Shown piece by piece: positions 1-8,017 of a stretch of 64,000 nucleotides of DNA. Position 1 is the first letter of the stretch, and every line of letters starts with the position of its first letter. The stretch comes from JADKCL01 sp031424495 (lineage in GTDB: Bacteria; Bacteroidota; Bacteroidia; J057; JADKCL01). Where the stretch lies: the NCBI GenBank assembly GCA_031424495.1, contig JANPHP010000485.1:9195-73194 (forward strand). Reading direction: 5' to 3'. The notes below the pieces were generated by a model, which did no database searches, was not told where the DNA came from, and saw nothing but the letters and a program-made list of their open reading frames with translations. The translations under genes and the position numbers were made by a program.

Positions 1-339
1 AAATTTGTGGAGCTCGTGCCTAAGATGAATCTCAAAGTCGGTATCGATTTTCGGCACAAAAACCTCCGCGCCAATGCACAATGGTCATTTGTGACCCAGC
101 AATACAGCGACGCGACCAATGCCGAGACGTCGCCATCCGCAGTCGAGGGGCTCATTCCGGCCTACAACATTTTGGACTTCTCGGCGGGCTATACTTGGAA
201 AATGTTAAGTCTGGAGGCGAGCTGCAACAATGCACTCGACCAAATGTACTTTACCCGGCGGGCAGCGGCCTACCCGGGCCCTGGGATCATCCCTAGCGAT
301 GGTCGCAGCTTTTTTGTGACCTTGCAGGTGAAGATTTGA
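1..339 (+). CDS. TonB-dependent receptor, C-terminal fragment (start outside window)
   Basis: The reading frame is open from base 1, so only the last 112 or so residues of a larger outer-membrane receptor are visible. The segment has alternating polar and hydrophobic residues typical of beta strands, a 'N-A-L-D-x-x-Y' stretch usual just before the last strands of these barrels, and the ending VTLQVKI. The stretch YPGPGIIPSDGRSFF resembles the C terminus of FecA-like iron-dicitrate or haem receptors as I recall them, but the substrate cannot be decided from a fragment. Such receptors import iron chelates or vitamin B12 using energy from TonB-ExbBD. The gene converges on the next one with only 14 bases between them. 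The ATG at base 25 is internal and is not a start. Confidence 0.85.
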   Translation, partial: KFVELVPKMNLKVGIDFRHKNLRANAQWSFVTQQYSDATNAETSPSAVEGLIPAYNILDFSAGYTWKMLSLEASCNNALDQMYFTRRAAAYPGPGIIPSDGRSFFVTLQVKI

Positions 340-353
340 GTGGAAGGTGCGGC

Positions 354-1268
354 CTATTTCTTCCCAAACAACCAATTCTTGGGCTTCAAACCGTCGAGCC
401 AACCGGGCTTGGACCTGCGGCCACGGGAGGGAGTGCCGATCTCAAAGGGTAGCACGGCAATGAGTTGCTCCATGAAGACGATTTCCAGGGTATACTCTCC
501 GTCATACCATGTGCCTGCGGTGGAGCTGCCCCAGCCACCACAAATGTCGCCAGTCACCATGCTGGGCGCAAGCAGTGCAAGCTGATCATTGCGGCCTTTC
601 AATTCGCGCGAACTGGTGTAAAACATGAAGCTCATCTCGCAAACCCATTCCTGCTGCCGCTGTAGGTTCTTGATCATGCATTCTGCCCAGAGATAACGTG
701 TGGTGTCCCTTTGAAAACTGCTCGTATAGTTGCGATCCTCCAGACGATGCGGTAAATCTGATGGCCCCTCAAACAGCTTGACGGAGACAATGTCAAAATA
801 GGGGTTGTGGTCGTGCGTGACGGTCCCTTCGCTTTGGACTCCAAAAGCCTGCTCTCCAACTGCTACGTCATCGATCCAAGCCACCCAGGCATAGGTGCCT
901 ACTGTCCAATAGGCGCCGGGGTTTGCATTGCCCCATCCATGATGCGCATAAATGATGGGCTGATCCTTCGAGACTTTGACAATGACCTCTTGGCTTGCGA
1001 GCTCTTTCAGGTGTTGACCCTCCGCATTGAGGGGATGACATTTGAAAATGACCTTCAATTCCCAGTCTTCGAGATCGAAACGCTTGTTGTAGAGACTCAA
1101 CTCGGCATACACATAGGAAAGCTTGCTGGCGTCAAACACCTTTCGGTATCTTTTCTTACCGTCTGCCAGAAACTCCGGCGATGCATAAGACAACAAATCC
1201 CGAAACTTGAAGTCCGTAAAACTGCTCGTGTTTTCAGTTGCCATTGGAAGCGTCGCAAAAAGCGTCAT
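354..1268 (-). CDS. Protein with a duplicated beta-rich domain, like the N-terminal part of some Bacteroidota AAA ATPases
   Basis: A 304-residue protein without a clear signal peptide. It contains two related halves. Half one (about 50-125) has YVYAEL, then a GWG triplet near 111-113, then GxYxWxAWID. Half two (about 170-250) has RYLWAE, GGWG near 224-227, then GxYTLEIVFM. From memory, this paired module occurs fused in front of SpoVK/CbbX-type AAA ATPases in Bacteroidota. Here no ATPase domain follows; the protein ends in a basic tail (RGRRSKPGW to FGKK). Function is unknown; an adaptor or binding role is only inference. The start could be the ATG used here or the one eight codons later at 1244, and neither has a convincing ribosome binding site. 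Confidence 0.7.
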   Translation of the reverse strand: MTLFATLPMATENTSSFTDFKFRDLLSYASPEFLADGKKRYRKVFDASKLSYVYAELSLYNKRFDLEDWELKVIFKCHPLNAEGQHLKELASQEVIVKVSKDQPIIYAHHGWGNANPGAYWTVGTYAWVAWIDDVAVGEQAFGVQSEGTVTHDHNPYFDIVSVKLFEGPSDLPHRLEDRNYTSSFQRDTTRYLWAECMIKNLQRQQEWVCEMSFMFYTSSRELKGRNDQLALLAPSMVTGDICGGWGSSTAGTWYDGEYTLEIVFMEQLIAVLPFEIGTPSRGRRSKPGWLDGLKPKNWLFGKK

Positions 1269-1471
1269 TAAAATCTGTCACCAAGATATGAAACCACAGC
1301 TTGCCACCCTAGATGATCTACGCTACCGATTGAAGCTTTGGAAATTTCTTTCGCAGCAAAAAGCCGCTCCATTGCCCAAAACAGAGCTAAATTTACAGAA
1401 CAGAAAAAAAATATTCGGCCCACGCACCAAAAAGCACCTGCTCGACATCTATCAGGTCAAAAGGCAGAAAA

Positions 1472-2008
1472 TTGCAAGAGGAAACACTCATAGCGGGATG
1501 CAAGCAGCAAGATAGAATGGCTCAAAAAGCCCTCTACGAGCGCTTTGCTTCCAAAATGCTGGGCGTCTGCCGCCGCTACATGAGCGTGCAGGCCGATGCT
1601 GAGGACGCCTTGCTCAATGGATTTTACAAGGCCCTGAGCCAAATCGACAGCTATGAGGGCAAGGGCAGTTTTGAAGGTTGGCTGCGCAAGATCATGGTGA
1701 ATGAATGCCTGATGGCCTTGCGCAAGCGGCTGCGCTTTCCTGAAGGCAGGGAATTGAGCGATGTGCAACTGCGCACCTCTGACGATCCCGTGTCGATCCT
1801 GGCAGCGAGCGATCTCATGGCACTTATGGCGACGCTGCCCGAGGGCTACCGCACGGTGCTGAACCTGCACGCGATCGAGGGCTATAAGCACCACGAAATC
1901 GCCGACATGCTGGGCATCAGCATCAACACTAGCAAGAGCCAACTGCTGCTTGCGAAGCAAAAACTGAAAACGATGGTGGGGCAACACATTTATCCGGAGG
2001 CGAGCTAA
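1472..2008 (+). CDS. ECF-type RNA polymerase sigma factor
   Basis: A 178-residue extracytoplasmic-function sigma factor that would direct RNA polymerase to a specific promoter set. Region 2 spans roughly 10-78, with the core-binding stretch AEDALLNGFYKAL and the promoter-melting helix around F-x-G-W-L-R-K-I. Region 4 spans roughly 115-170, with LPEGYRTVLNL followed by the helix-turn-helix HHEIADMLGIS. The start is a TTG at 1472: it gives the expected N terminus (a short helix before GCKQQDRMAQKALYE, as in relatives) and no upstream ATG fits. The next gene begins one base after the stop, preceded by GGAGG at 1996-2000, so the two are translated together. The partner is a probable anti-sigma factor. 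Confidence 0.93.
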   Translation: MQEETLIAGCKQQDRMAQKALYERFASKMLGVCRRYMSVQADAEDALLNGFYKALSQIDSYEGKGSFEGWLRKIMVNECLMALRKRLRFPEGRELSDVQLRTSDDPVSILAASDLMALMATLPEGYRTVLNLHAIEGYKHHEIADMLGISINTSKSQLLLAKQKLKTMVGQHIYPEAS

Positions 2009-2009
2009 G

Positions 2010-3134
2010 ATGAAAGCGCAAGAAGATATCGAGCGGCAATTGGCTGCAGCGCAAGACGCTTGGGAGACGTCGCCAGCACCTGAGTTGTGGGAGCGCCTAG
2101 AGCAGCGTCTGGACGCGCAACTGCCCACACAAGGGGCAAAGGCGCCACGCAGGTGGCCCTTCAGGATCGTCATGATCGCCCTTCTGGCAACCGCAGGATT
2201 TGGCATCTGGGCGCTGCTGCCGACCGGCAAGGCGGCCCAGGTCAGCCAAGGCAAGGCTTTTGTGGGGCATGAGACCAGCTTTCATCCGCAAATGCCGCTT
2301 GCCGCTGGCCAGCCGATGCATATAGATGAAGTTGATGTCCAAAACATTGCTGCAAGCCTCGACCCAAATGCAGCCCCAGCACTTGCAGCTGCAAGGATTC
2401 CACAGCCGACGGGCCTGAGCAGCAGCCCCGCATCGCCCAGCTACAATACGAATGGCTTCCTTCAAGTCAATGGGAACTCCGCGCAAGCGCCGATTGCGAA
2501 TCTAATGCCCCTCACCAACTGGGCATCTACGGGGCTCGTCGTGAGCAATAGCATGGGCAACCCCATCGACACCGTAAGTTCTCTGCGGCAATTTCGCAAC
2601 TTGGTATCCCCGCAAGACAATGCCTATCTGCAGATCAATCCGTCGCGTAACCAAATGAATTTCAACTATGCAGGAGCCACGCCAGTCGACAATCAGCAGA
2701 ACTTGCAGCACCTGAAATGGCTGCTTGGAAGCTGGAAGACGCAGGGCTCAAGTGGCGGAGCGATGGAGGATTGGCGGCAAAAAGATGATTTTACCTTGAT
2801 CGGCCGAGGCTATTTTGTGGTGAACGGAGACACGGTCGTCACGGAAGAAATGCGCATCGAGCAGCGGGGTCCCGATACGTATTTCATTCTGCTCAAGGAC
2901 CAAAATCATAAATCGATGAAATTCCGATTGCGGTCTAGCCAACCCAATGAGTTGATTTTTCAAAATGCCGTGTCCAAGGAAGAGGATGAATTGGTACTGC
3001 GCAACTTGCCAGCGACCAATGAACTCGAACGTGTGCTGCAGCCCTCGCCAACGAGGTCTACAGAAACGAGTTCAAAGCCAGATTTTTATCCATCCAAGAG
3101 CAAGCAGGTGTTGCAGCGCAGCCGTCGCCCCTAG
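2010..3134 (+). CDS. Probable membrane anti-sigma factor with periplasmic DUF6265-like domain
   Basis: A 374-residue protein coded one base behind the sigma factor. The first 48 residues are charged and helical, suited to binding the sigma factor in the cytoplasm. One membrane helix lies at about 51-70. The rest would be periplasmic: a low-complexity Ala/Pro/Asn/Gln linker (about 75-225), then a domain at about 230-330 starting LQHLKWLLGSW, with the 'GDTVV-x-EEMRIEQRG' pattern typical of the DUF6265 family as I recall it. The final 40 residues are polar. The layout suits a sensor that holds the sigma factor until an envelope signal arrives, but no ligand can be named. A strong ribosome binding site (GGAGG) lies ten bases upstream of the ATG. 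Confidence 0.8.
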   Translation: MKAQEDIERQLAAAQDAWETSPAPELWERLEQRLDAQLPTQGAKAPRRWPFRIVMIALLATAGFGIWALLPTGKAAQVSQGKAFVGHETSFHPQMPLAAGQPMHIDEVDVQNIAASLDPNAAPALAAARIPQPTGLSSSPASPSYNTNGFLQVNGNSAQAPIANLMPLTNWASTGLVVSNSMGNPIDTVSSLRQFRNLVSPQDNAYLQINPSRNQMNFNYAGATPVDNQQNLQHLKWLLGSWKTQGSSGGAMEDWRQKDDFTLIGRGYFVVNGDTVVTEEMRIEQRGPDTYFILLKDQNHKSMKFRLRSSQPNELIFQNAVSKEEDELVLRNLPATNELERVLQPSPTRSTETSSKPDFYPSKSKQVLQRSRRP

Positions 3135-3160
3135 GGCTTGCGGCGAGTGCTAACAATCCA

Positions 3161-3192
3161 CCCCGCATGAGCGGGGCGCACAATTACTTTTT
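3161..3192 (+). terminator. Weak terminator-like hairpin after the anti-sigma gene
   Basis: CCCCGC-ATGA-GCGGGG forms a perfect six-pair stem with a tetraloop at 3161-3176. The T-run follows only after about ten bases, so termination efficiency is doubtful. Confidence 0.35.
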
Positions 3193-3263
3193 CTAAACGC
3201 ATTTCTGTATGGGAATCCCCATGCAGCAGGATCATATTGTTTACCATCAACGCTAAATAGATT

Positions 3264-4325
3264 ATGAAAACTAGCATTTTATCTCCCTCCAAATTGCTGA
3301 AAGTCATGGGCTTGCTCACGCTCATCGCCCTTTCCTACGCGCGGCTCCTGGCCGGCGGCGGATTCCTGTCGGTGCATCCCGAGGGGCTGCTGAACGGCTG
3401 GCAATTGGCAGTCGCCAACAATGACCCGATGCAGCCTATGCAGCACATATATTATGTGAATCCTGCCTATGAGCCCTATGCTGTCAATCGCATCAACTAC
3501 AATCCGCAACTGCCCGAGGTGGATGCCTATCTTTTGCAAGGAGAGCAAACCGACACCCATCCACGCACGTCTTCCTTGCTCAACGATGACAGTAACCCAT
3601 TTTCAGGTCCCATGAGTTACGTCACGAAGCCCGATGCGGCCGCTGCCTACCTGCACGCCCATGGTTGGGACGCAATTCTGGTCAAGATCGGCAAAGGCTA
3701 TCCCAATCTCGTTTTGGAGAGCATCCAAGAAGACAGGCTGGTATTTTTGGGAGGCTTGCCCGAAACGAATCCCTTTCCAAACGATAGTTCGTTTTCCTTG
3801 ATCGAAATGCCCACCAACCTTTCGCGCTGCGTGCTCGTGCGCAACAACCCTGCTGAACAGGATTGGATGACGGCGCAAACCAACAGCTTGATCGACAACA
3901 ATATTCAACAGCAAATCACAGCGATACCCGACAACGTTGTGCAAGAAATCGTCTGGCTGGATGAAGGGGATTTTGGGAACATCGTGCAGGTCTTGGAAAC
4001 GAATGCTGATTTGAGCGACGAGCCTGAAGCTGCTGCCACTGAGGAGGCCTACAAGCAGGAAGAAGCCATAGAATCTGCGATTTTGGAGATTCAAGCGTGG
4101 CCCAATCCGACAAGGGATGGGTTTCAGGTGAAGATACAGGGGTTTGAGGGAGAAACGCTTACGCTACAAGTCTTGTCATCGGAGGGGCAGCTGCTCATGA
4201 GCCGTGTAGATGTAGTGGGCGCAGCGGGATTTGACCTTTCCCAATATGCGGCGGGCACATATTATGTGCGTGCATTGACGGCTAGTGGCCGCACTTGGTC
4301 CACGCCTGTGATTTTGCAGCGCTGA
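3264..4325 (+). CDS. Exported protein of unknown function with T9SS C-terminal sorting domain
   Basis: A 353-residue protein. Residues 1-31 form an N-terminal signal with a hydrophobic core (VMGLLTLIALSYA). The middle, about 35-265, matches no family I recognise; it contains YLHAHGWDAILVKIG and an acidic stretch (SDEPEAAATEEAYKQEE) before the last domain. From about 275 a typical type IX sorting domain begins: AWPNPTRDGFQV, then a strand-rich region and AAGTYYVRA, ending in VILQR. The protein should therefore cross the outer membrane by the T9SS and be released or anchored on the surface. It follows the sigma/anti-sigma pair by 129 bases and could belong to that regulon, which is inference only. 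Confidence 0.85.
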   Translation: MKTSILSPSKLLKVMGLLTLIALSYARLLAGGGFLSVHPEGLLNGWQLAVANNDPMQPMQHIYYVNPAYEPYAVNRINYNPQLPEVDAYLLQGEQTDTHPRTSSLLNDDSNPFSGPMSYVTKPDAAAAYLHAHGWDAILVKIGKGYPNLVLESIQEDRLVFLGGLPETNPFPNDSSFSLIEMPTNLSRCVLVRNNPAEQDWMTAQTNSLIDNNIQQQITAIPDNVVQEIVWLDEGDFGNIVQVLETNADLSDEPEAAATEEAYKQEEAIESAILEIQAWPNPTRDGFQVKIQGFEGETLTLQVLSSEGQLLMSRVDVVGAAGFDLSQYAAGTYYVRALTASGRTWSTPVILQR

Positions 4326-4434
4326 GCTAAAAAGTACAAACATTGCCCTTGCAGGCATCCCCGATCGTCGCGGCGTGGCATCGTAATCAGGGACTGGCAA
4401 CTCTTCAATTGTCGATACAACTCATCAAAATTCA

Positions 4435-5388
4435 ATGAAAAAGCTACTTTCTTTATCGCTGCGCTGTGGCCTTGCGATGATTGGTTTCATGCTGCTGGTG
4501 CAGGCAGCCCGCGCAGGCGGAGCTGCAGTGCCCTTTCGTCAAACGTGGAGGGTGAGCTGGGCTACGCCATCTGACAGCGTCAAGTTTGACAAATTTCTTG
4601 GACGCGGCGAGCCCGCAGTCGATGAAGCATGCGACGTTGCTAACTGTGTGGCGTGTAGGGTGCGCAACGTGAACACGTCCACCGAGCTAGCTTTCAAGGA
4701 CTGTCCATTGCATGTCGCTGATGCTACACATCAATGTGCTGACTTTGGCAGTTGGTGGCAGCAGCCTGTCGAGGCAACCCCTGCGAATGGGAAGCATGCA
4801 ACTGCGGACTTCGGTTGCGCATTCACCAAGTGCCTCCATTGTCGAGCCAAGGCCTTGGGGCATGCGTCGGCCTCAGGGCAGGTCTGCAGCCACCATGCCG
4901 ACAATACGGTGCACTATTGCCATGGGGTGACGGTGAGTACCACCACGTTCCAAGACATGAATCCCTCCTTAAGGTTTCCGATCATCGAGGAACTGCAAAT
5001 TCGCAGCATGCCCTCAGTATCGGCATCAACCGATCATGATGGTGCACAGACGCTGACCTTTGATCTTGCGAATGAGGGAGCACAGTTGCTCGGAGAGTCG
5101 GGGAATGAAGAATTGAAAACTTCAGCTATACCGACTTCACAAGGGATTTTTGAGGCCCAATTTGCGGATGCGACACAGTTTCCGATCATGGTTAGCATCC
5201 TCAACGATCATGGAACCGTCATTTTGGAGCATCACGCGGAGGGGTCGAAGCTAGGCTTTGACCTCGCGAGCTTCCCCGCCGGCGTCTACAAGCTCTCTGC
5301 TCGCAATGCAAAAGGGGAATCTTGGGTAGGCGACATTGACTTGCAGACAGGCTATCCTGCCAATTTCAATCTCAATTTTGGCTATTGA
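4435..5388 (+). CDS. Exported cysteine-rich protein with two five-cysteine modules and a degenerate T9SS-like tail
   Basis: A 317-residue protein with a clear signal peptide (MKKLLSLSLRCGLAMIGFML to ARA). Two copies of a cysteine/histidine module follow. The first has the spacing C-x4-C-x2-C-x15-C-x10-C (starting CDVANCVAC); the second has C-x4-C-x2-C-x14-C-x10-C (starting CAFTKCLHC), and each copy contains several His residues. Five regularly placed Cys suggest disulfides or metal binding. The C-terminal 90 residues keep the general layout of a sorting domain (SILNDHGTVIL, then FPAGVYKLSA) but lack the usual 'YPNP' entry, and the last 13 residues are polar and aromatic. It is probably exported; its role is unknown. 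The preceding gene is also a T9SS substrate. Confidence 0.75.
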   Translation: MKKLLSLSLRCGLAMIGFMLLVQAARAGGAAVPFRQTWRVSWATPSDSVKFDKFLGRGEPAVDEACDVANCVACRVRNVNTSTELAFKDCPLHVADATHQCADFGSWWQQPVEATPANGKHATADFGCAFTKCLHCRAKALGHASASGQVCSHHADNTVHYCHGVTVSTTTFQDMNPSLRFPIIEELQIRSMPSVSASTDHDGAQTLTFDLANEGAQLLGESGNEELKTSAIPTSQGIFEAQFADATQFPIMVSILNDHGTVILEHHAEGSKLGFDLASFPAGVYKLSARNAKGESWVGDIDLQTGYPANFNLNFGY

Positions 5389-6264
5389 GACCCTCTTTCG
5401 TGCGGTGCAGGCGGGACATTGAGGCTAGACCTACGTCAAAGTAATACTCAAAAACAAGCCATAAAATTACATCTGTGAAACGCGGGGCATGATGCATGCC
5501 CTGCGTTTTCAATTGAAAAACGCCTCTTTGCAACTCCAAAACATCTCAATTCTTCTAATTTCAACGGTTGATCGCTGGCCGTGCGCCTTGAGAAACGGCA
5601 TCAAATCAATCCATCGGCAAAGTTATATCTGCGATGTGATTGGTTTTGGGCAGTGGTTTGGCCAAGTTACCTTCGTGACAATGAGAAATGTGCCATGCAA
5701 CACCTGAAACCCGTAGTGATCCATATCAGATCGCGCACCGTAAGTGTAGGCAGATGTTTTTCAGAAATGTTTGAACGCGAATTCATGAGCAACTAGAGAA
5801 CTCGTACGAAAACCACTGTAGCCAACGGGGAAAATTGGCAACGGATGGCGCGAGGTGAAGCATGAATCGGCCGACCTGTGTAGGAGAGCTGGAGGAATGG
5901 AAAGAGGAAGGCAAGGCCGCCTGACCGCTGCTTGAGAAGCAGCGGTCAGGAGTGGCAATCGAAAAACAGAAAATTTAATTTTGGGGCGGATGCCCTTGTT
6001 CAAAAGCTGACTTTGGATGATTTTCTTCACGATTTTTGGCTTGCATTCGCAGCATTCCGCGAAAATGGCAGAACATCCTGTAATCCGCTAGGATAGGTAG
6101 CCCTCCTCAATTGGATTTTAAGGCACTTTTTTTCTTGTCGGAGAAGCGACGAAATCTGTGAAATCAACAATGGAAATCTTTGTTTTCATCAAAAACACAT
6201 CTTAACTTGCTACATCTTTCTTCGAGTATTTAAAAAGTTGGTCCAATTAAATTCCTATATCAAC
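5389..6264. other. Gene-free region of about 880 bases
   Basis: No reading frame here has convincing start context or protein-like composition; the short open frames at 5489-5796 and 5761-6030 look incidental. The region is AT-rich toward 6060-6264 and must hold the promoter of the next gene, though I find no clean TAnnTTTG element. It contains one perfect 14-pair hairpin, listed separately. Confidence 0.6.
5920..5950. repeat. Perfect 14-base-pair inverted repeat with three-base loop
   Basis: CCTGACCGCTGCTT (5920-5933), loop GAG, then the exact reverse complement at 5937-5950. No T-run follows on either strand, so it is not an ordinary intrinsic terminator. It sits in the middle of a gene-free stretch. 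Confidence 0.7.
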
Positions 6265-7905
6265 ATGAAAAAATTTACTTTGATGTTGGCTGCTGCTGCT
6301 GCTGCACTCACAGTGGGCACACAGACAACGGCTTCGGCTCAAGCGACACGCCACGCCGTGATCCTTGAAATCGCAACAGGCACATGGTGCCAATACTGCC
6401 CAGGCGCTGCATTGGGTGCCGACGATCTTCACGCGAGCTCTGCCAGCATCGGTATCGTGGAGCACCACGACAACGACCCTTACAGCACTCCAGATGCAGT
6501 GGCCCGCTATGACACCTACTATGGCGTCACCGGTTTCCCTACAGCTTTCTTTGACGGTGCCAACAGTGTCGTGGGTGGCAATCACACCACCTCGATGTAC
6601 AGCAGCTACCTGCCTAAGTACAATACTGCAATGGCTGTCGCAACTCCTTATGACATCACAGCCACTTGGACCCAAAACGGTGCCAATATCGATGTGCATG
6701 CAGTCGTGACGCAAGTTGGCGCGGCCTCCCCTACCACCTTGCGCCTTCAGGCTGCCTTGACTGAAAGCCACATTCCTGTGGTATGGCAAGGACAAACTGA
6801 GTGTAGCTTCGTGAATCGCTTGATGCACCCTAGCGCTGCAGGTCAACCTGTCACCGTTACCCAAGGCAATTCCCAGACTTTTGACTTCAGCTTGGCAATA
6901 AGCCCTTCATGGACACAAGACGAGATGGAACTCGTTGTATGGGTCGAGGATGGCGCTACCAAGCAAATCTTCAATGGCTCTTACTCACCACTTGCTGTTG
7001 CTGCATTCGCAAACGATCCTAGCGTTGTGGCTGTGCAAAATGACCTCGGTCCAAACTCTTGCATCACTAGCCTCACACCTGATGTCAAAATCAAAAACTT
7101 TGGTAGCGCAGCACTCACCTCTGTCAATTTCACTTACAACGTGAACGGTGGTCCAGCTCAAACCCATACTTGGAATGGCAACTTGTCATTCTTGGGCAGC
7201 GCTATCGCTACCCTGCCTGCGATCAACTTCACACCTGGTGTCAACAACACCTTGACTGTGACGGTTACCAACAGCAATGATGGCAACATGACCAACAACA
7301 ACGTTACCAAAACTTGGACCAACGTTGTGCGCGGATTTGGTACGTTTGTGATGACGATCCAGCCTGACAACTACGGTAGCGAAACTACCTGGCAAGTCAA
7401 AACTGGCGCTGGTGCTGTCGTCGCTTCTGGCGGCCCATACACCGATGGCAATACCACTCCAGTGAACGTGAACGTGCCACTTTCAATTGCTGATTGCTAC
7501 ACTGTTTTGGTCAACGACCAGTATGGCGATGGCATGTGCTGCGCTTATGGCAACGGTAGCTACACTTTCAAAGATCCTTCAGGCAACACTGTCGTCACTG
7601 GTGGCGAGTTTGGCGCTTCTGAGGCAAGGACTTTTGAGGCTGGCACTGCAACAGCTGTCGATGGCAACATCTCTGGCGAAGTCAGCGTGTATCCTAACCC
7701 TAGCCGTGGCGTGTTCAACATCGAAATCCCTAACACCACTGGTGCAGAGATCTCGATCATGACCCTCACCGGCAAATTGGTTTACACCTCCAATACTGCT
7801 GCTTCACTTGTGAAAGTGGACCTGACCAGCCTCGCAGCTGGCATGTACATGGTCACCGTGAAGACTGCCGAAGGCATCGCTTCCAAGAAGATCATCAAGG
7901 AGTAA
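6265..7905 (+). CDS. T9SS-secreted thioredoxin-fold (Omp28-like) protein
   Basis: A 546-residue protein. I chose the ATG at 6265 because it begins a canonical signal peptide (MKKFTLML, Ala-rich core, ASAQA). A thioredoxin-like domain follows, with W-C-Q-Y-C at 41-45 and a cis-proline motif GFPTAFFDG, as in the Omp28 family. The middle (about 265-365) looks like a CARDB-type adhesion domain. Next is a region with DQYGDGMCCAYGNGSY, seen in many Bacteroidota secreted enzymes. The last 75 residues are a textbook T9SS sorting domain (YPNPSRGVFNI to KKIIKE). The gene uses a more uniform codon set than its neighbours (many GGC, ACC, AAC, GCT), which suggests high expression. It is monocistronic, with a strong terminator. 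A redox or chaperone role at the surface is inferred. Confidence 0.88.
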   Translation: MKKFTLMLAAAAAALTVGTQTTASAQATRHAVILEIATGTWCQYCPGAALGADDLHASSASIGIVEHHDNDPYSTPDAVARYDTYYGVTGFPTAFFDGANSVVGGNHTTSMYSSYLPKYNTAMAVATPYDITATWTQNGANIDVHAVVTQVGAASPTTLRLQAALTESHIPVVWQGQTECSFVNRLMHPSAAGQPVTVTQGNSQTFDFSLAISPSWTQDEMELVVWVEDGATKQIFNGSYSPLAVAAFANDPSVVAVQNDLGPNSCITSLTPDVKIKNFGSAALTSVNFTYNVNGGPAQTHTWNGNLSFLGSAIATLPAINFTPGVNNTLTVTVTNSNDGNMTNNNVTKTWTNVVRGFGTFVMTIQPDNYGSETTWQVKTGAGAVVASGGPYTDGNTTPVNVNVPLSIADCYTVLVNDQYGDGMCCAYGNGSYTFKDPSGNTVVTGGEFGASEARTFEAGTATAVDGNISGEVSVYPNPSRGVFNIEIPNTTGAEISIMTLTGKLVYTSNTAASLVKVDLTSLAAGMYMVTVKTAEGIASKKIIKE

Positions 7906-7929
7906 TCCTTGCGAATCAAAGAATTGCGG

Positions 7930-7968
7930 GACCGCCGCGCTCAGACGAGCGCGGCGGTCTTGCTTTTT
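7930..7968 (+). terminator. Strong intrinsic terminator
   Basis: GACCGCCGCGCT (7930-7941) pairs perfectly with AGCGCGGCGGTC (7948-7959) around a six-base loop and is followed by TTGCTTTTT. It ends the transcript of the thioredoxin-fold protein 25 bases after its stop codon. Confidence 0.92.
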
Positions 7969-7981
7969 GTAGCCGAAGCAG

Positions 7982-8013
7982 TTGGTGAAGTGCTACCTAA
8001 AAACGTAGTTTTG
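7982..8013 (+). promoter_or_regulatory. Bacteroidetes-type promoter abutting the 8018 start
   Basis: The -7 element TAGTTTTG at 8006-8013 matches TAnnTTTG exactly; a TTG at 7982-7984 lies 21 bases upstream as the -33 element. The ATG is four bases past the -7 element, so the message would have almost no leader. Confidence 0.55.
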
Positions 8014-8017
8014 CAAC

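Noticed and set aside
5761..6030. An 89-codon open frame on the minus strand in the gene-free region
   Set aside because: It reads through the 14-pair hairpin, has an unlikely composition and no start context.
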